Assembly: GCA_016219165.1 (NCBI GenBank)
Contig: JACRCB010000019.1
Span: 1-6,974, forward strand
Direction of reading: 5' to 3'
DNA: 6,974 bases
Source of the DNA: Deltaproteobacteria bacterium
GTDB taxonomy: Bacteria > Desulfobacterota > GWC2-55-46 > DRQE01
The position numbers were made by a program, and so were the translations under genes. Positions 6,486 to 6,974 of this stretch are shown piece by piece. Numbering within the stretch: position 1 is the first letter of the stretch; every line of letters starts with the position of its first letter. The notes below the pieces were generated by a model. It was not told where the DNA came from. It saw only the letters and a list, made by a program, of their open reading frames with translations, and did not search any database.

Positions 6486-6974
6486 TCAACCAACTTTTTG
6501 TATTGGATGAAATAGGGAGAGACTTTTTTGTTTGCGTTCTTCAATAGCCAGATTGAGAGCTTTTCTTGCCAACTCGACTGAAGAAGGAGAGATGTCAACA
6601 CCGATGAAACGGCGCTTTTCACGAAGCGCTGCCGTCGCTGATGTACCGCTACCTACAAAGCAATCTATGACCAGGTCGCCCGGCTCAGTAAGTAACTGAA
6701 TTACGCGCCGTGGCAGTTCGAGTGGAAATTTGGCTTCGTGATCATCGTTCGCACGAACAGAAGGAATGTACCACACACCGCGCGAACCCCATGCAGTCCA
6801 CTCATCCTGAGTCAAGCGATTTTTATCTACTTTTGTATTCCCGGGCTTCCAAAAAATATAAATATATTCAAATTCGTCAACCGCTCTATAACTCATTGTA
6901 TGCCAGCGAGAGTTTTCCCATGCAGCGTCCTTAACCCAAGCTCGTCGGTCGTATAAGTACAGCCCGCAGTCAAG
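6486..6974 (-). CDS. Site-specific DNA methyltransferase (beta-class N4-cytosine/N6-adenine type), C-terminal part, open at the window edge
   Basis: The frame is open from the window edge to the TGA at 6488-6486, giving 162 visible codons; an internal ATG at 6896 is not the real start because homology-like sequence continues upstream (DRRAWVKDAAWENSRWHT). The segment RAVDEFEYIYIFWKPG is typical of this family. FPLELPRRVIQLLTEPGD matches motif X, then IDCFVGSGTSATAA (6668-6627) is the AdoMet-binding motif I, followed by FIGVDISPSSVELARKAL. Finding motif I near the C-terminus places it in the beta class, so the DPPY-type motif IV should lie beyond 6974. It modifies DNA bases in a sequence-specific way; specificity cannot be read here. 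GC is about 46% against about 54% in the neighbouring operon. It could be an orphan enzyme or half of a restriction-modification pair. Confidence 0.88.
   Translation of the reverse strand, partial: LDCGLYLYDRRAWVKDAAWENSRWHTMSYRAVDEFEYIYIFWKPGNTKVDKNRLTQDEWTAWGSRGVWYIPSVRANDDHEAKFPLELPRRVIQLLTEPGDLVIDCFVGSGTSATAALREKRRFIGVDISPSSVELARKALNLAIEERKQKSLSLFHPIQKVG

Noticed and set aside
6280..6489. A small 69-codon minus-strand frame in the rqcH upstream gap
   Set aside because: It would start at TTG without a ribosome binding site and overlaps the rqcH start in another frame; its sequence resembles nothing I know.
6486..6896. Taking the ATG at 6896 as the methyltransferase start
   Set aside because: The frame stays open to the window edge with family-like sequence upstream, and motif IV is missing, so the gene must begin beyond 6974.

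Overview
The window carries seven tightly packed genes reading on the minus strand, plus the 3' end of an eighth at the right edge. Described in transcription order (right to left), they are: the C-terminal part of a beta-class DNA methyltransferase (6486-6974, open at the window edge); a 142-base gap; then rqcH (6343-4910), a DUF2156 protein (4859-4005), a TIGR01212/YhcC-type radical SAM protein (4008-3037), an M29 aminopeptidase (3055-1985), gmhA (1901-1311), a deoxyhypusine-synthase-fold protein (1314-373) and the start of argH (370 to beyond position 1). The two longest gaps inside this run are about 50 and 83 bases. Two junctions are 4-base ATGA overlaps, one is a 19-base overlap and one is a 2-base gap, so rqcH through argH looks like one operon. 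There is no gene-free stretch longer than 300 bases, and I saw no tRNA, rRNA, CRISPR array or transposase.

The organism is most likely a Gram-negative bacterium: gmhA starts the ADP-heptose pathway for the lipopolysaccharide inner core. Having gmhA together with RqcH, an M29 aminopeptidase and a bacterial deoxyhypusine-synthase-like protein suggests a Desulfobacterota/Nitrospirota-like lineage rather than an enteric one. This is an inference from gene content only. GC is about 54% in a hand-counted operon block (3901-4380) and about 46% over the methyltransferase end (6481-6960), so the methyltransferase may have a different history.

The genes do not form one obvious pathway. RqcH rescues stalled large ribosomal subunits, the M29 enzyme trims peptides, GmhA makes heptose phosphate, ArgH makes arginine, and the radical SAM, DUF2156 and DHS-like proteins have no established substrate. 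It looks like a mixed housekeeping operon.

The points most worth a second look are: an in-frame stop plus a lost signature arginine in argH, both explained by the same G-to-T change close to the window edge; a strong hairpin ahead of gmhA whose upstream arm can also pair with the gmhA ribosome binding site; a possible leaderless promoter on rqcH beside a perfect 16-base palindrome; and a DHS-fold protein whose active site differs from true deoxyhypusine synthase. I found no convincing new defence or mobile system.
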